DNA from: Algihabitans albus | Lineage (GTDB): Bacteria > Pseudomonadota > Alphaproteobacteria > Kiloniellales > DSM-21159 | Assembly (NCBI RefSeq): GCF_003572205.1 | Contig: NZ_QXNY01000002.1 | Location: forward strand, 558,001 to 622,000 | DNA length: 64,000 nt | Direction: 5' to 3' | In this document: positions 9,193-18,728 of the stretch, one piece after another | Numbering within the stretch: the first letter of the stretch is position 1 | Layout of the letters: every line of letters starts with the position of its first letter | The notes under the pieces: model-generated | Told to the model about the DNA's origin: nothing | The model's database searches: none | What the model saw: the letters and a program-made list of their open reading frames with translations, nothing else | Translations under genes and position numbers: made by a program

Positions 9193-9950
9193 GGCCCCTC
9201 CAGCAGCGCGTAGATATCGCCGGAGCACTCGGACCTCTCGCGTGCGGCCAACCAGGCGCGCAGCTCGCCGGCGTCGGACCAAGCGCCGAGCTCCAAGGTT
9301 TCGCCAGGGCTCGCGGCGTAGCGATAGCGGCCCAGCCGCTCCAAACGCCCGATACAGGCGAAGGCGGTTTCAGGGACTCCGGGGGTGTATTCGAACGACA
9401 AGGCCGGCAAGGCCGCGGACAGGCCCGACAGGACCTCGGCCTCGTGTCCCTCGACGTCGATCTTGCAAAAGGCCGGCATGCCGTGCCTGGCGATCAGGCG
9501 ATCGAGAGTCTCGACCGGAACCTCCAGGTCGCTTTCCCAGCGCACGTGGGAGAAGCCGGGCACCATAGCGACCTGCGACTGCCACGACCGATCGAGCGTC
9601 GCCAAGGTCGGGTGCCGGCGGCTCAGGGCCAGACGTGCGCTGCCGGCCTGCGCCGAAAGAGCGCAACGGTGAACCGTGACCTGCGGCTGAGCGCGAAACA
9701 ACCAGTCGAGCCAGGCCGCGAAACGGGGTTGCGGCTCGACGGCCACGACGCGCGCGCCGAGTGCCTGTAAGCTTCGGCTGCGATTGCCGACGTGCGCGCC
9801 GATGTCGAAAACCAGATCGCCGGGTCCGACGAACTGCCGATAAAACCGTCGCTCCGCCGCCGCCCGACCGGGTCGCCCCAAATAGATCATAAGAGAACGG
9901 GCGAAGCCCCAGATCGCCGCCGGCTCGCCCAGTAGGCCCGCCAGGGTCAT
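9189..9950 (-). CDS. FkbM family methyltransferase
   Basis: A 253-residue protein with GDLVFDIGAHVGNRS (motif I, about residue 45), VVAVEPQPR (acidic loop) and the FkbM hallmark CKIDVEGHEAEVLSG near residue 162. FkbM enzymes O-methylate sugars or natural products. It lies between yceI and the RibD-type gene in a minus-strand operon and may act on the same pathway product. The acceptor is not known. Confidence 0.85.
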   Translation of the reverse strand: MTLAGLLGEPAAIWGFARSLMIYLGRPGRAAAERRFYRQFVGPGDLVFDIGAHVGNRSRSLQALGARVVAVEPQPRFAAWLDWLFRAQPQVTVHRCALSAQAGSARLALSRRHPTLATLDRSWQSQVAMVPGFSHVRWESDLEVPVETLDRLIARHGMPAFCKIDVEGHEAEVLSGLSAALPALSFEYTPGVPETAFACIGRLERLGRYRYAASPGETLELGAWSDAGELRAWLAARERSECSGDIYALLEGP

Positions 9951-9979
9951 GACATCCGTCCGATTCTCATGGCAGCCGT

Positions 9980-10564
9980 CTAATCCTGCCGGATCGCTTC
10001 GGCTTCGATCAGAATCTCGATCTCGTCTCCGACCAGTTCGTTCTCGAGAGCATAGGTCATACCGAAGTCGCTGCGCTTCACCGTCGCCCGGGCGGATATG
10101 CCTGTCACGTAGTTGTCGTTGAAGGGGTACTTGCCGGACTTGTTCCAGGTCACGTCGAGGGAAACGGGCCGGGTCACGCCGCGAATGGTCAAGTCGCCGA
10201 GGATCCGGCCCGTACGCGGACCGCTCGGTTCGGCCCCCGTCATCACGAAGGTGATCTCCGGGTGATCATCGGCGGCGAGAAAGTCGCCGCTGCGCACATG
10301 GTCGTCCCGTCGCTCATGCGCGGTGAAAACCGAGTCCGCCACGATCGCGACCTCCAGATCGGAGACGGCCGGCACCGTTTCGTCAAAGACGAAACTGCCC
10401 TCGACACTTAGAAATTTGCCGAGCGTCTTGGCGTAACCGATGTGCTCGACCAGAAACGCTACGGCCACATGTTCGGGGTCCAGGACATAGCGTGCGGGCT
10501 CCGCCTGAGCGAGCGACGCGGGAAGGCCCAGGGCCAGCACCGCGGCCGCGATCAACTGCTTCAT
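9980..10564 (-). CDS. YceI family periplasmic protein
   Basis: A 194-residue protein. The ATG at 10564 gives a clean signal peptide (MKQLIAAAVLALGLPASLAQA) with likely cleavage before EPARYVLDPEH. The remainder is a YceI lipocalin-like beta-barrel, with YVLDPEHVAVAFLVEHIG at the start and ARATVKRSDFGM near the end. Members bind polyisoprenoid or amide lipids in the periplasm. It is 16 bases downstream of the CDP-alcohol phosphatidyltransferase, so a shared lipid link is plausible. Confidence 0.88.
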   Translation of the reverse strand: MKQLIAAAVLALGLPASLAQAEPARYVLDPEHVAVAFLVEHIGYAKTLGKFLSVEGSFVFDETVPAVSDLEVAIVADSVFTAHERRDDHVRSGDFLAADDHPEITFVMTGAEPSGPRTGRILGDLTIRGVTRPVSLDVTWNKSGKYPFNDNYVTGISARATVKRSDFGMTYALENELVGDEIEILIEAEAIRQD

Positions 10565-10580
10565 CTCTCTTCTCCAAACA

Positions 10581-11348
10581 TCAGGCGGTCCCGTTCCGCT
10601 CAAGAGTAAGGGCACGGGTATGGATCAACCAAAACAGATCGACCAGAAAGGATCCGGAGAGCAAGAGCACGCCGAGAGCGGCCGCCAAAGCGCCGGGCCA
10701 ACCGTTGAACGGCGGTGTCAGGGCCGCGATCAGCAGGAGCACCTGCAGCACGAAAACCGTCTTGCGCCGCCAGCGGTGCGGCAAGGGACGCCGCAGGCTT
10801 GGCGAGGACAGACGCGCGAGATGGAAAACGTAGTGCCAGAGACCAGATACCAAGACCCAGGCGCCAGCCTGTCCATCGAGCCAGACGAGCGAAGCCAGCA
10901 CAAGGACGAAGAGGCCATCGACCTCCTGATCGAAGCGCGCACCGAACACCGAAGCACAGTCCCTGCGCCGGGCGAGAAAGCCGTCAAGACCGTCCAGAAT
11001 CAGCACCACGAGAGCCAGAAACGGCAGGAGCCAGCCGAGCGCCGACGGACTGGCATGGCCAAGCAAACCGGCCAGCAAGCACACCAGGACGGCGCGCAAC
11101 AGCGTGACGACGTTGGCGGGCCCGAACTGCCTCTGCGGCAGATGTGCCGGAAGCCCCAGACGCACTGCCGCGGCGACCCCTAGATAGACGGCGAGAGACT
11201 GCCAGAGCACGGGACTGGACAGCCCCTGCCGCTCAACCAGGAAGTCGGCTGCTAAAGCCGCACAGCAGAGACCGACGACCAAGGCGAACGCCGCCGAGGC
11301 CTTGAGCTGGCGAAGAGCAGCGCCATGGGAGCTGTGCAGCAACGACAT
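10581..11348 (-). CDS. CDP-alcohol phosphatidyltransferase family protein
   Basis: A 255-residue integral membrane enzyme with about six hydrophobic segments. The CDP-alcohol signature DG(x)2AR(x)8G(x)3D(x)3D is recognisable as LDGLDGFLARRRDCASVFGARFDQEVD near the middle of the protein. It exchanges CMP in a CDP-linked precursor for an alcohol to make a phospholipid. I prefer the ATG at 11348 to the TTG 18 bases upstream. It is the first gene of the minus-strand operon leading into yceI, fkbM and the RibD-type gene. Confidence 0.85.
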   Translation of the reverse strand: MSLLHSSHGAALRQLKASAAFALVVGLCCAALAADFLVERQGLSSPVLWQSLAVYLGVAAAVRLGLPAHLPQRQFGPANVVTLLRAVLVCLLAGLLGHASPSALGWLLPFLALVVLILDGLDGFLARRRDCASVFGARFDQEVDGLFVLVLASLVWLDGQAGAWVLVSGLWHYVFHLARLSSPSLRRPLPHRWRRKTVFVLQVLLLIAALTPPFNGWPGALAAALGVLLLSGSFLVDLFWLIHTRALTLERNGTA

Positions 11349-11419
11349 GGTTTGATGACCTGGCAAGAGAGACTAGGTCGCGAGCGCCGGTGCGGCCAGT
11401 CCCTGGTAGTGCTGCGGCT

Positions 11420-13243
11420 TTATGCTGCAACTCTGCGGGCAGAGAGGGTCGCGGGCAAACCGGTCGGCAGGAGCGATGGCTGGTCTTCCTGACGGAGCCG
11501 TTGCAGCAAGGCTTCAGCCCGGCGAATCGTCTCCGGCACGAAGCGTTCGTCCGGCGTGCGGAACAACCAGCGCGTCGCGGCGGCAACACGAGGGTGGGCC
11601 GTTGCCCAGGCGAGCAGCGGGCCGCTGGCCCAGCCGACGGCGGGGAGCATCAACCATAGAACCATGCCCGGTGTCGCGGTCAGGAAGGCCAAGGCCGTGA
11701 GAAGCGCCGCACCGGCGAGATGCCAACGGTGCCACGCCAGCAGTTCACCCCATCTCTGGTCGGCTTCGTCACGCTGCTGACGGCCCCAGCCACTGTCTCG
11801 CCCGGCAACCAACTCGATCAGGAAGCGCGCGTGGAAAAACAGCACGGCTGGCGCGAGAAGCACAGTCAGGAGAGTTTCGGCCAAGGTCGAGAGAATCACG
11901 GAGAAGGCGCCGCCCATGCCGCGGCGGCGCGTCCGGTCGAGCAGCGTATCGAGCAAGGCAAGCAGTTTCGGCGCGAAGAGCAGGGTTCCGCTTGCCATCA
12001 GGGCGCCGGCCGCCAAGAAGGGATCCAGCGCGAGGGCATCGGTCAAACCCAGCAGCGCGCCGCCGATGACCAGAGCCAGCCACAGGGGGGCAATGGCGTA
12101 GGTCGCAATGCCGAGCATCAGATGAATACGGCTGACGGGATGGAGCTTCGGCCAGCCGAGCACGCGGAGATGCTGAAGGTTGCCCTGGCACCAGCGCCGG
12201 TCCCGTGCCAGGTGGTCCAACAGACTCGGCGGCGTCTCCTCCCAACTGCTGCCGAGTTCGGGCAGCATCCAGATCTCCCACCCGCTGCGGCGCAGCAGCG
12301 CCGCCTCGACGAAGTCGTGGCTCAGAATATGCCCGCCCCAGGGCGCCTCGCCGCTCAAGCGGGGCAGATGCGCGCATTCGGCCCAAGCGCGCGAACGGAT
12401 GATGGCGTTGTGGCCCCAGAAGTTACCGTCCCGTCCTTGCCAAAGAGCCTGCCCGGTCGCCGCGATCGGGCTCATCAGCGCCGCGGAAAACTGCTGCAGA
12501 CGCGCGAAAAGGCTATGCCGCCGCGCGAGCCTCGGCGCCGTCTGGATCAAACCCGCCTGAGGGTTGGCCTGCATGGCTCGCACCAACTGCGCGACCGTCG
12601 TTCCGCTCATGAGGCTGTCGGCGTCGAGCACCAGAAGGTGATCGTAGCGGGACGCCCAGCGCCGGCAGAAGTCGGCGATATTGCCGGCCTTCTTGCCCGT
12701 GTTGTCCTGCCTGCGGCGATAGTGAACGGCCATCGGCAGACGCGCGGCCAGACGGCTGCGCATCTCCTCCTCCTCGACGGCCACGTCGTCACGGCGCGTA
12801 TCGCTCAGAACGAAGAGGTCGAATTGCCCGGCCAGACCCAGCGCCGATAGTTCCTCGCCCATCGCCTGCAGATTGGCACCCCAGGCCGCCGGAGCCTCCT
12901 CGTAGACAGGCATCAGGATGGCCGTGCGGGTGTGGATCGGCGCACGCGGCTGGGGGGCTGCGAGGCCTGCCGGCGTCCAGCCCAAGCGCCGTCCCAGGAA
13001 GCCGAGCAAGGCGTGGCCGGCAGACCAGGCGATCCACAGGGTCGGCAGCGTGAAGAGCACCAGGGCCGCGGCATCCGCAGCACCGAACCCGTCGGCCGCC
13101 AGGGCCTGCCCGGCAAGCGAAAGCACGGCGCTCGCGCCGAGAAGCGCGGCGGTCAGAGCGATCCCGCGTCTCAGGCAGACGAGACAGAGACGGTAGAACA
13201 AGCGACGCGGAACCGCGGGAGCAGCATCGACTAGGCCGTCCAT
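11420..13243 (-). CDS. opgH: Glucans biosynthesis glucosyltransferase H
   Basis: A 607-residue inner-membrane GT2 glucosyltransferase that polymerises UDP-glucose into the backbone of osmoregulated periplasmic glucans. Two N-terminal membrane segments precede the GT2 domain (AILMPVYEEAP; the DADS motif in LLVLDADSLMSG; the QRRWCQGN-type motif as DRRWCQGNLQH), and several more segments follow. The ATG at 13243 overlaps the opgG stop by 13 bases; longer in-frame starts would run through opgG. Gene order opgG-opgH matches the usual operon. Confidence 0.92.
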   Translation of the reverse strand: MDGLVDAAPAVPRRLFYRLCLVCLRRGIALTAALLGASAVLSLAGQALAADGFGAADAAALVLFTLPTLWIAWSAGHALLGFLGRRLGWTPAGLAAPQPRAPIHTRTAILMPVYEEAPAAWGANLQAMGEELSALGLAGQFDLFVLSDTRRDDVAVEEEEMRSRLAARLPMAVHYRRRQDNTGKKAGNIADFCRRWASRYDHLLVLDADSLMSGTTVAQLVRAMQANPQAGLIQTAPRLARRHSLFARLQQFSAALMSPIAATGQALWQGRDGNFWGHNAIIRSRAWAECAHLPRLSGEAPWGGHILSHDFVEAALLRRSGWEIWMLPELGSSWEETPPSLLDHLARDRRWCQGNLQHLRVLGWPKLHPVSRIHLMLGIATYAIAPLWLALVIGGALLGLTDALALDPFLAAGALMASGTLLFAPKLLALLDTLLDRTRRRGMGGAFSVILSTLAETLLTVLLAPAVLFFHARFLIELVAGRDSGWGRQQRDEADQRWGELLAWHRWHLAGAALLTALAFLTATPGMVLWLMLPAVGWASGPLLAWATAHPRVAAATRWLFRTPDERFVPETIRRAEALLQRLRQEDQPSLLPTGLPATLSARRVAA

Positions 13244-14802
13244 TGATAACTCCAAGTTTCGGTAAGACGCTGATCGCCGAGTCGCAGAAAACAGCGCAAC
13301 TCGACCGGTCCTTCCCCTGTCGGCTCTAGGTTGAAGAAGGCCCGCCAGCCCCCCAGCGGCGGATTCGGCTTTGCGATCGGCGGTGAGACCCGGCCGTTCT
13401 GAACTTGTACGACCGCATCGACGGCCGTGTCCCCCGGCAGATCGGCAAGCTGGGGACCCGCGAAATCGATCACGAACTTTCGCGTCGGACCTCCGCGTCC
13501 CTCGTCCGGCTGCCCCTGGTGTGCCGCACCGGCCCAGGTCGCGGCAACCTCGGCGAGATTCGGTTCGACCGGCGCCGTCCAGCACCAGTGCAAGCGATAG
13601 CGAAGCCGCAGCGGCGTCAGGGCCGCCGCCGGTTCCGCCGACACCCAGGCGGCGACGATATTGTCGTAAGTCTCGTCCGGCGTCGGCAGCTCGATCAGCT
13701 CGACGAAACCCGGACCCCAGCTATCGAGAGGTTCGACCCAGAGGCTGGGGCGCAGATCGTAACGCGCCTCGAGATCCTGGTAAGCGTCGAACGTCTGTGT
13801 CCGCTGCATCAGCCCGAAACCGCGAGGGCTGTCGTCGCCGAAGGAACTCACCCGCGGTTGAGAGGGGTTCGCCAAAGGCCGCCAGATGCGCTCGCCCCGA
13901 CCGGTAAGGATCGCCAATCCGTCGGAATCGTGGACCCGCGGTCTGAAGTCCTCCGCCGTGCGCCGATGATGCGGAGCAAGCAGGAACATCGACGTCAGCG
14001 GGGCGACTCCCAACTTGGCGATCTCGCGGCGCGGAAAAACGACGGCGTCCACGTCGCAGAGCGTGCTTTCACCGGGACGGAAAACGAAACTGTAGGCGCC
14101 TGTCAGGCTCTCGCCCTCCAGCAGGGCGTGCAAGGTGACCTGACCCGCGCCGGCCGCAGGCCGTTCCAGCCAAAAGGACGTGAAGGCCGGAAACTCCTCC
14201 CGTTCCGAGGCGAAGCTGTCGATGGCGATCCCGCGGGCAGAAACCCCGAAGCGATGTCCGCGCCCGAGCGCTCGGAAATAACTCGCGCCGAGGAAGGCGG
14301 CCAGTTCGTCCTGCACTCCAGGTGCGTTCAGCGGATAGAGAACGCGAAACCCCGCGAAGCCGAGCGGCTGCGGCAGAGGTCCCAGGTCACCGACCAGAGG
14401 GCCGAAACCGAAAAGCGAAGGATCATAGCGCAGTTCTCGCGCCTGTCCCTCGACGACCTCGTGAATCTTGACCGTGCGCCGATAGAGGAACCCCGGATGG
14501 AAGAACTCGCCCGTAAAACGCGAACCGGATCCGGCCCAGAGCGCTTCATTGCGGTCGTAGCGGATGTCCCTGTAGGCATCGTAACCGAGCTCTGCGAGAG
14601 GCCCCTCGATCAGCGGACGCTCGCGCGCCGGCTGGCCGGCCAGCTCGCGCGCTTCGGCCCGGAGAGCATCGACCGAAAAAGGGACGGCGTCGCCCGCGAG
14701 CGGCGCAGCGACGGAGGCCCGCCCGCCGACCAAGCCGCCGGCCGCGGCCGCAAGCTGGAGCGAGAGGGCTGAAACCAGAAACTGACGTCTGTCCATATTC
14801 AC
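13231..14802 (-). CDS. opgG: Glucan biosynthesis protein G/D, periplasmic
   Basis: A 523-residue member of the MdoG/OpgG family, needed for formation or release of periplasmic glucans. The N-terminus has a twin-arginine motif (DRRQFLVSAL) followed by a hydrophobic stretch, so Tat export is likely, as described for the OpgD paralogue. Family features include FEVLYPLNAP-like (VLYPLNAPG), YPL and a long beta-sandwich. It is the first gene of the opgGH operon. Whether it is functionally G or D cannot be decided here. Confidence 0.9.
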   Translation of the reverse strand: MNMDRRQFLVSALSLQLAAAAGGLVGGRASVAAPLAGDAVPFSVDALRAEARELAGQPARERPLIEGPLAELGYDAYRDIRYDRNEALWAGSGSRFTGEFFHPGFLYRRTVKIHEVVEGQARELRYDPSLFGFGPLVGDLGPLPQPLGFAGFRVLYPLNAPGVQDELAAFLGASYFRALGRGHRFGVSARGIAIDSFASEREEFPAFTSFWLERPAAGAGQVTLHALLEGESLTGAYSFVFRPGESTLCDVDAVVFPRREIAKLGVAPLTSMFLLAPHHRRTAEDFRPRVHDSDGLAILTGRGERIWRPLANPSQPRVSSFGDDSPRGFGLMQRTQTFDAYQDLEARYDLRPSLWVEPLDSWGPGFVELIELPTPDETYDNIVAAWVSAEPAAALTPLRLRYRLHWCWTAPVEPNLAEVAATWAGAAHQGQPDEGRGGPTRKFVIDFAGPQLADLPGDTAVDAVVQVQNGRVSPPIAKPNPPLGGWRAFFNLEPTGEGPVELRCFLRLGDQRLTETWSYQWTA

Positions 14803-15038
14803 ACATGATCATAAAGGAGGGCCCGCGCGCACTTCGGTCGCGCGTACGGCAGAACAACGATAGAGTTTGCGGAAGGTGAGGACTCCGTCTGACGTGAAAA
14901 GTTAACGGCGGAGCTGCGAAACGGTTCGGTAAAACTTGTGAGATACTTGTGTTTTGTATCCCCACCGGCGGCCTCGCCCTCCAGGGGAAATGGATTACAT
15001 TCTGTTGGATCTCCACCTTAGTGTGAGAAGGTAAGGGC

Positions 15039-15791
15039 ATGAACATCTTGCTGGTCGACGACGATCACGATCTGCGCGGAATGGTCATGACGCTGCTGCT
15101 GCGCGATCGCTTCGAGGCGCGTGAGGCCGAAAGCGGCGCCGAGATGCGCAGGCTCATCAGCGAGCGTACCCCCGACCTGATTCTCCTGGATGTTCGCCTG
15201 CCTGACGCAGACGGTTTCGATTTGCTGAGAGAGATACGCCAGGAAAGTGGCGTACCTGTGATCATGTTGACCGGTGTCGACACGCCGGTCGATCGCGTTC
15301 TCGGCCTGGAGTTCGGAGCCGACGACTACATTTGCAAACCGTTCGAACCGCGCGAGCTGGTGGCCCGCATCAAGACAGTACTCAGGCGCAGCAACCCGCG
15401 CGAGGAGGTCGGCGGCGATGTCGAAAGCGTTACACTTCACTTTTCCGACTACGTTCTCGACCTGACCCACCGCCGGCTGATGCGCGAGGGTGGCGAGGAC
15501 ATCGAACTGACCAGCGGTGAGTTCGATCTGTTGCGCGCGCTCGCCGAGGCGCCGAACCGGCCTCTGACGCGCGACCGGCTGCTGGATCTCACCCGGTCGC
15601 GCGAATGGTCGCCCTTCGATCGCTCGGTCGACGTCCTGATCGGCCGTATTCGCAAGAAGCTGGAGGCCGATCCGGCTCATCCGACCTTGATCAAGACCGT
15701 TCGCACCGTCGGCTACATTCTTGCCAGCAAGGTCGAGCGGCGAGGCGCACGGATGACCAGTGGCTCTTCCGCCTCGAGCGCCACCGTCTAG
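15039..15791 (+). CDS. OmpR-family response regulator
   Basis: A 250-residue regulator: receiver domain with acidic pocket DDD at 7-9, phospho-acceptor Asp51 (LILLDVRLPD), Thr78 and Lys100 (ICKPFEP), then a winged-helix DNA-binding domain (residues about 135-235, SGEFDLLRALAEAPNRPLTR and SVDVLIGRIRKKLE). The ribosome site AAGG lies just before the ATG. It is upstream of, and in opposite orientation to, a CheY-like regulator and a hybrid kinase. No cognate kinase gene is in its own operon. Confidence 0.92.
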   Translation: MNILLVDDDHDLRGMVMTLLLRDRFEAREAESGAEMRRLISERTPDLILLDVRLPDADGFDLLREIRQESGVPVIMLTGVDTPVDRVLGLEFGADDYICKPFEPRELVARIKTVLRRSNPREEVGGDVESVTLHFSDYVLDLTHRRLMREGGEDIELTSGEFDLLRALAEAPNRPLTRDRLLDLTRSREWSPFDRSVDVLIGRIRKKLEADPAHPTLIKTVRTVGYILASKVERRGARMTSGSSASSATV

Positions 15792-15833
15792 CGGCGCTCC
15801 GGGTCACACCGGATTTCTCGATCTATCGGATTG

Positions 15834-16238
15834 CTAACAGGCGGCCGCACGCCGTTCGGCCTGGTCGGCCAGTGCGACCTCCACGGCCTCGAGAAGAGCG
15901 CGGCGGCTGAAGGGCTTCTGCAGCGCCTGCGTCGCACCCAGCCGGGTGGCATACCCCAGGAAATGCTCGACCTCCTGCCAACGCCCACCACCCGACATCA
16001 CGATGATGGGGAGATCGGCGCAGCTCTGCCGCAGCCCGCGCAGCGTCTCGATCCCGTCGCGCTCGGGCATGAAGAGATCGGTGATCACGAGATCGGTCCA
16101 GCCAATCCAGGCATCCAGGTTTTCCAGAACTTCACTACCGTCCGAGGCAACTTTGACCTCGTGGTTCGCTCTTTGAAGTTGGATGCACAACACTTCCCGC
16201 AGCGCTTCGTCGTCGTCGATAAGTAAAATTTTCGCCAA
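15834..16238 (-). CDS. CheY-like single-domain response regulator
   Basis: A stand-alone receiver of 134 residues if translation starts at the TTG at 16238, which has a good GGGAGATG ribosome site; an upstream start would add about 16 unrelated residues. The acidic pair is in ILLIDDDE, phospho-acceptor Asp54 in LVITDLFMPERDG, Ser/Thr in VMSGGG and Lys in LQKPFSR. It has no output domain, so it likely works as a phosphate relay or sink. It lies 100 bases downstream of the hybrid kinase on the same strand and is the natural acceptor, since that kinase's own receiver lacks Asp. Confidence 0.88.
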   Translation of the reverse strand: MAKILLIDDDEALREVLCIQLQRANHEVKVASDGSEVLENLDAWIGWTDLVITDLFMPERDGIETLRGLRQSCADLPIIVMSGGGRWQEVEHFLGYATRLGATQALQKPFSRRALLEAVEVALADQAERRAAAC

Positions 16239-16337
16239 GTAACATCTCCCTCCCCAAGCGCCGACAATTCCAACAAGGTTGGGCAAACAGAAGATAAGGC
16301 AACAATTAATGCCCGGTAAGGAAATGTGAATGAGCCG

Positions 16338-18728
16338 TTACGCGACACGGTGCGCAGAATCCTTGAGGCTCCGAGGGGTCGTCGAGCGCCAGGATGCAGC
16401 CCAGCGCGGCGGCCGCGAGGCGTCCAGAGCCCGCTCCACGGCCTGGCATAGGGCAGACGCATCGAGCGGCTTGTGCGAGACGGGCCCCCCGCCTTTCGGC
16501 TCACTCACGGCGTCCTCCCTCCGCGCAACGGAGGAAGCCGTGAAAATCACCGGCAGATTTGGACAGAGACGGTCCACCTCCGCCGCCAGATCATGCTCTG
16601 ACGTTCCGCCGAGGTGCCGCTCGCTCACGACCAGATCGATTTCCGGTTCATGTTGGAGCCGCTGCAGGGCTTGGTCCGCGGAGCCCGCCGTTTCCACCTC
16701 CAAGTCATCCAAACCGCGCAAGCTGAGGGCAACAACCTCGGCCATCTCCGGGTCGTCATCGACGACCAGAATCCGCCGCGCGACCCGAACGGCAGGCTCG
16801 CTTTCGCTCTCGCCCTCGACATCGTCACCAAGCTCCGCGGCCAGCGCCGGCAGGAACACGGATACCGAGGTTCCAGCCCCCATCGAGGTCTCCACCGACA
16901 AGGCGCCGCCATGCGCCAAGACGATGCCGTAAACGGCGGCCAATCCAAGCCCGCTGCCCTGGTCCTGCGGCTTCGTCGTGAAGAAGGGATCGAAGATTCG
17001 TTCCAAGGTAACCAAGTCCATGCCCACACCGTCGTCGCGCACTTCCAGGACGTGATAGCGTGCGGGCGGCAGAACACCGATCCATAAGCGGTTGCGACCG
17101 TCCCTGCCTCGTTCCACCACCGTCGGCACCGCCACATCCGCGCCGTCCTGCTGCGGCCGCAGCAACCTTTCCGCCCGGATTCCATCGGTCATGGTCGTGT
17201 AGAGCGTGACATCGACAACGCCGCCCGCCCCGCCGATGGCGTCGCGGGCGTTGACGCAGAGGTTCATCGCCACCTGCGCGATCTGTGCGGCGTCGGCGTT
17301 GACGAGAGCCCCGCCCGTCTTGTCCCGGAAATGAGCGCCGATCGCCTCGGGCAGACTGGCTTTCAGCAAAGCGACCGCCTCCCCGACGATCGCATCCAGC
17401 TGGATCGCTTGCCGAATGCCACCGCCATGGCGCCCGAAGTCCAGGATCTGCCGCACCAGCGCCGCCGCGCGTTGGCTGTCGGACAGGATCTTTTCCGCGT
17501 AGCTCCACTCGGACGTACCGGCCGGAAGGTCCTCCCGCAGAAAGTTGGCGTACCCCTGGATCGACATGAGCGCATTGTTGAAGTCGTGCGCAATGCCCCC
17601 CGCCAAACGGCCCAGAGCTTCGGTTTTTTGCGTGCGATAGAACTGGGCCTGCAACTCCAGCCGCTCGCGCTCGGCCCGGCGCAGACTCGTTACGTCGGTG
17701 CGCAAACTGACCCGGCCGCCATCCGCGGTGACATACTCATGAATGCGGATTTGCGAACCGTCCGGATTGGTGAGTTCGAAGGGCTCGTCGGGATCTTCCA
17801 GACGTGCCAGACGGTGTTGCGCCGCTTCGCCGGGCGAAACGTCCTGCCCGTAAAAACCAAGGTTGCCCGCCGCCCGAATCACGGTGCGATAGTCGTCACC
17901 GGGTCCGAAGCCGCGAAGCTCGTCCGGCAGCAGTTCGTAGAAGCGCTGGTTCACCAGAATAACGCGCCTGTCGGCATCGAGCAGGAGGAATCCCTCGGAG
18001 ATGCTGTCGACCGCATCGTGCAGGCGGCGCTGCGCGCGTTCAGCCTCTCCGCGCGAGAGTTCGGCTTCGGCGGTGAGCTGCTCCGCGAGGCGGTTCTGAT
18101 ACCAGAGCAGGAAGATCAGAAGCCCGCCGGCGACCAGCATCACGACGTAGGTCGCGATCACCTCGCGCTGCAGTGCAACAATGCGCTTGTCGCTGCCGTT
18201 GAAGTACTGACGGTGCAGCACGCGGTGCGAGAGGTCTTCGATCGGACCCGCGTAGCCGCCCAGCCGCGCGCGCACCGCGACGAAGGTCTGGGAGCGCGCC
18301 GGGTCGAGCGCCGACAGCTCACGTTCGAGGTTCGGAACGTCGGCGAGAATCGCGCCGATCGGCTCCAGCATATCGGCCAGCGACGGCAGCCGCAGGTCCG
18401 TGTCCGACGTCAAAACCAAAGGGATTTGGGCCTTAAAGGAGCGAAAACGCTCGAAGAGAGCTTGTCGGTTGGCCTCCGTCGGCTCGCTCTCGTAACGGGC
18501 GGTCTGAGCCGACAGGCGCTGGTGCTCCGCTTCCAACTGCACCGCCAGCGCGGCGCCGTCGCTGTAGGAAGAGAGGATGCTGGCCTTTTCGTTCAGCATC
18601 CGCATGCCGAAGTACACGGTCGCACTGGCGAAAACCAAGACAAGGGTCGCCAAGGCCACCAGGAGGGTGCGCCGAGAGCGCCCTAACCAACTGCGCCCTA
18701 TCGAAATATTCCGACTGGCCTGCGCCAC
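16338..18728 (-). CDS. Hybrid sensor histidine kinase with pseudo-receiver
   Basis: A 796-residue membrane kinase (GTG start). Segment order: first membrane helix near 20-45, a periplasmic sensor of about 145 residues, a second helix near 190-210, a PAS domain (about 230-350), HisKA with H381 in AGGIAHDFNN, the HATPase (GVGMDLVTLERIFDPF; GSGLGLAAVYG) and a C-terminal receiver from about 655. In the receiver the acidic DDD, Thr and Lys (SHKPLD) remain, but the phospho-acceptor position is Glu703 (LVVSERHLGG) instead of Asp. The receiver is therefore unlikely to carry phosphate and may act as a constitutive mimic or regulatory domain. Confidence 0.9.
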   Translation of the reverse strand: MAQASRNISIGRSWLGRSRRTLLVALATLVLVFASATVYFGMRMLNEKASILSSYSDGAALAVQLEAEHQRLSAQTARYESEPTEANRQALFERFRSFKAQIPLVLTSDTDLRLPSLADMLEPIGAILADVPNLERELSALDPARSQTFVAVRARLGGYAGPIEDLSHRVLHRQYFNGSDKRIVALQREVIATYVVMLVAGGLLIFLLWYQNRLAEQLTAEAELSRGEAERAQRRLHDAVDSISEGFLLLDADRRVILVNQRFYELLPDELRGFGPGDDYRTVIRAAGNLGFYGQDVSPGEAAQHRLARLEDPDEPFELTNPDGSQIRIHEYVTADGGRVSLRTDVTSLRRAERERLELQAQFYRTQKTEALGRLAGGIAHDFNNALMSIQGYANFLREDLPAGTSEWSYAEKILSDSQRAAALVRQILDFGRHGGGIRQAIQLDAIVGEAVALLKASLPEAIGAHFRDKTGGALVNADAAQIAQVAMNLCVNARDAIGGAGGVVDVTLYTTMTDGIRAERLLRPQQDGADVAVPTVVERGRDGRNRLWIGVLPPARYHVLEVRDDGVGMDLVTLERIFDPFFTTKPQDQGSGLGLAAVYGIVLAHGGALSVETSMGAGTSVSVFLPALAAELGDDVEGESESEPAVRVARRILVVDDDPEMAEVVALSLRGLDDLEVETAGSADQALQRLQHEPEIDLVVSERHLGGTSEHDLAAEVDRLCPNLPVIFTASSVARREDAVSEPKGGGPVSHKPLDASALCQAVERALDASRPPRWAASWRSTTPRSLKDSAHRVA

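Noticed and set aside
13405-14772. Open frame of 455 codons on the plus strand across opgG
   Set aside because: Antisense to opgG, Arg-rich and motif-free.
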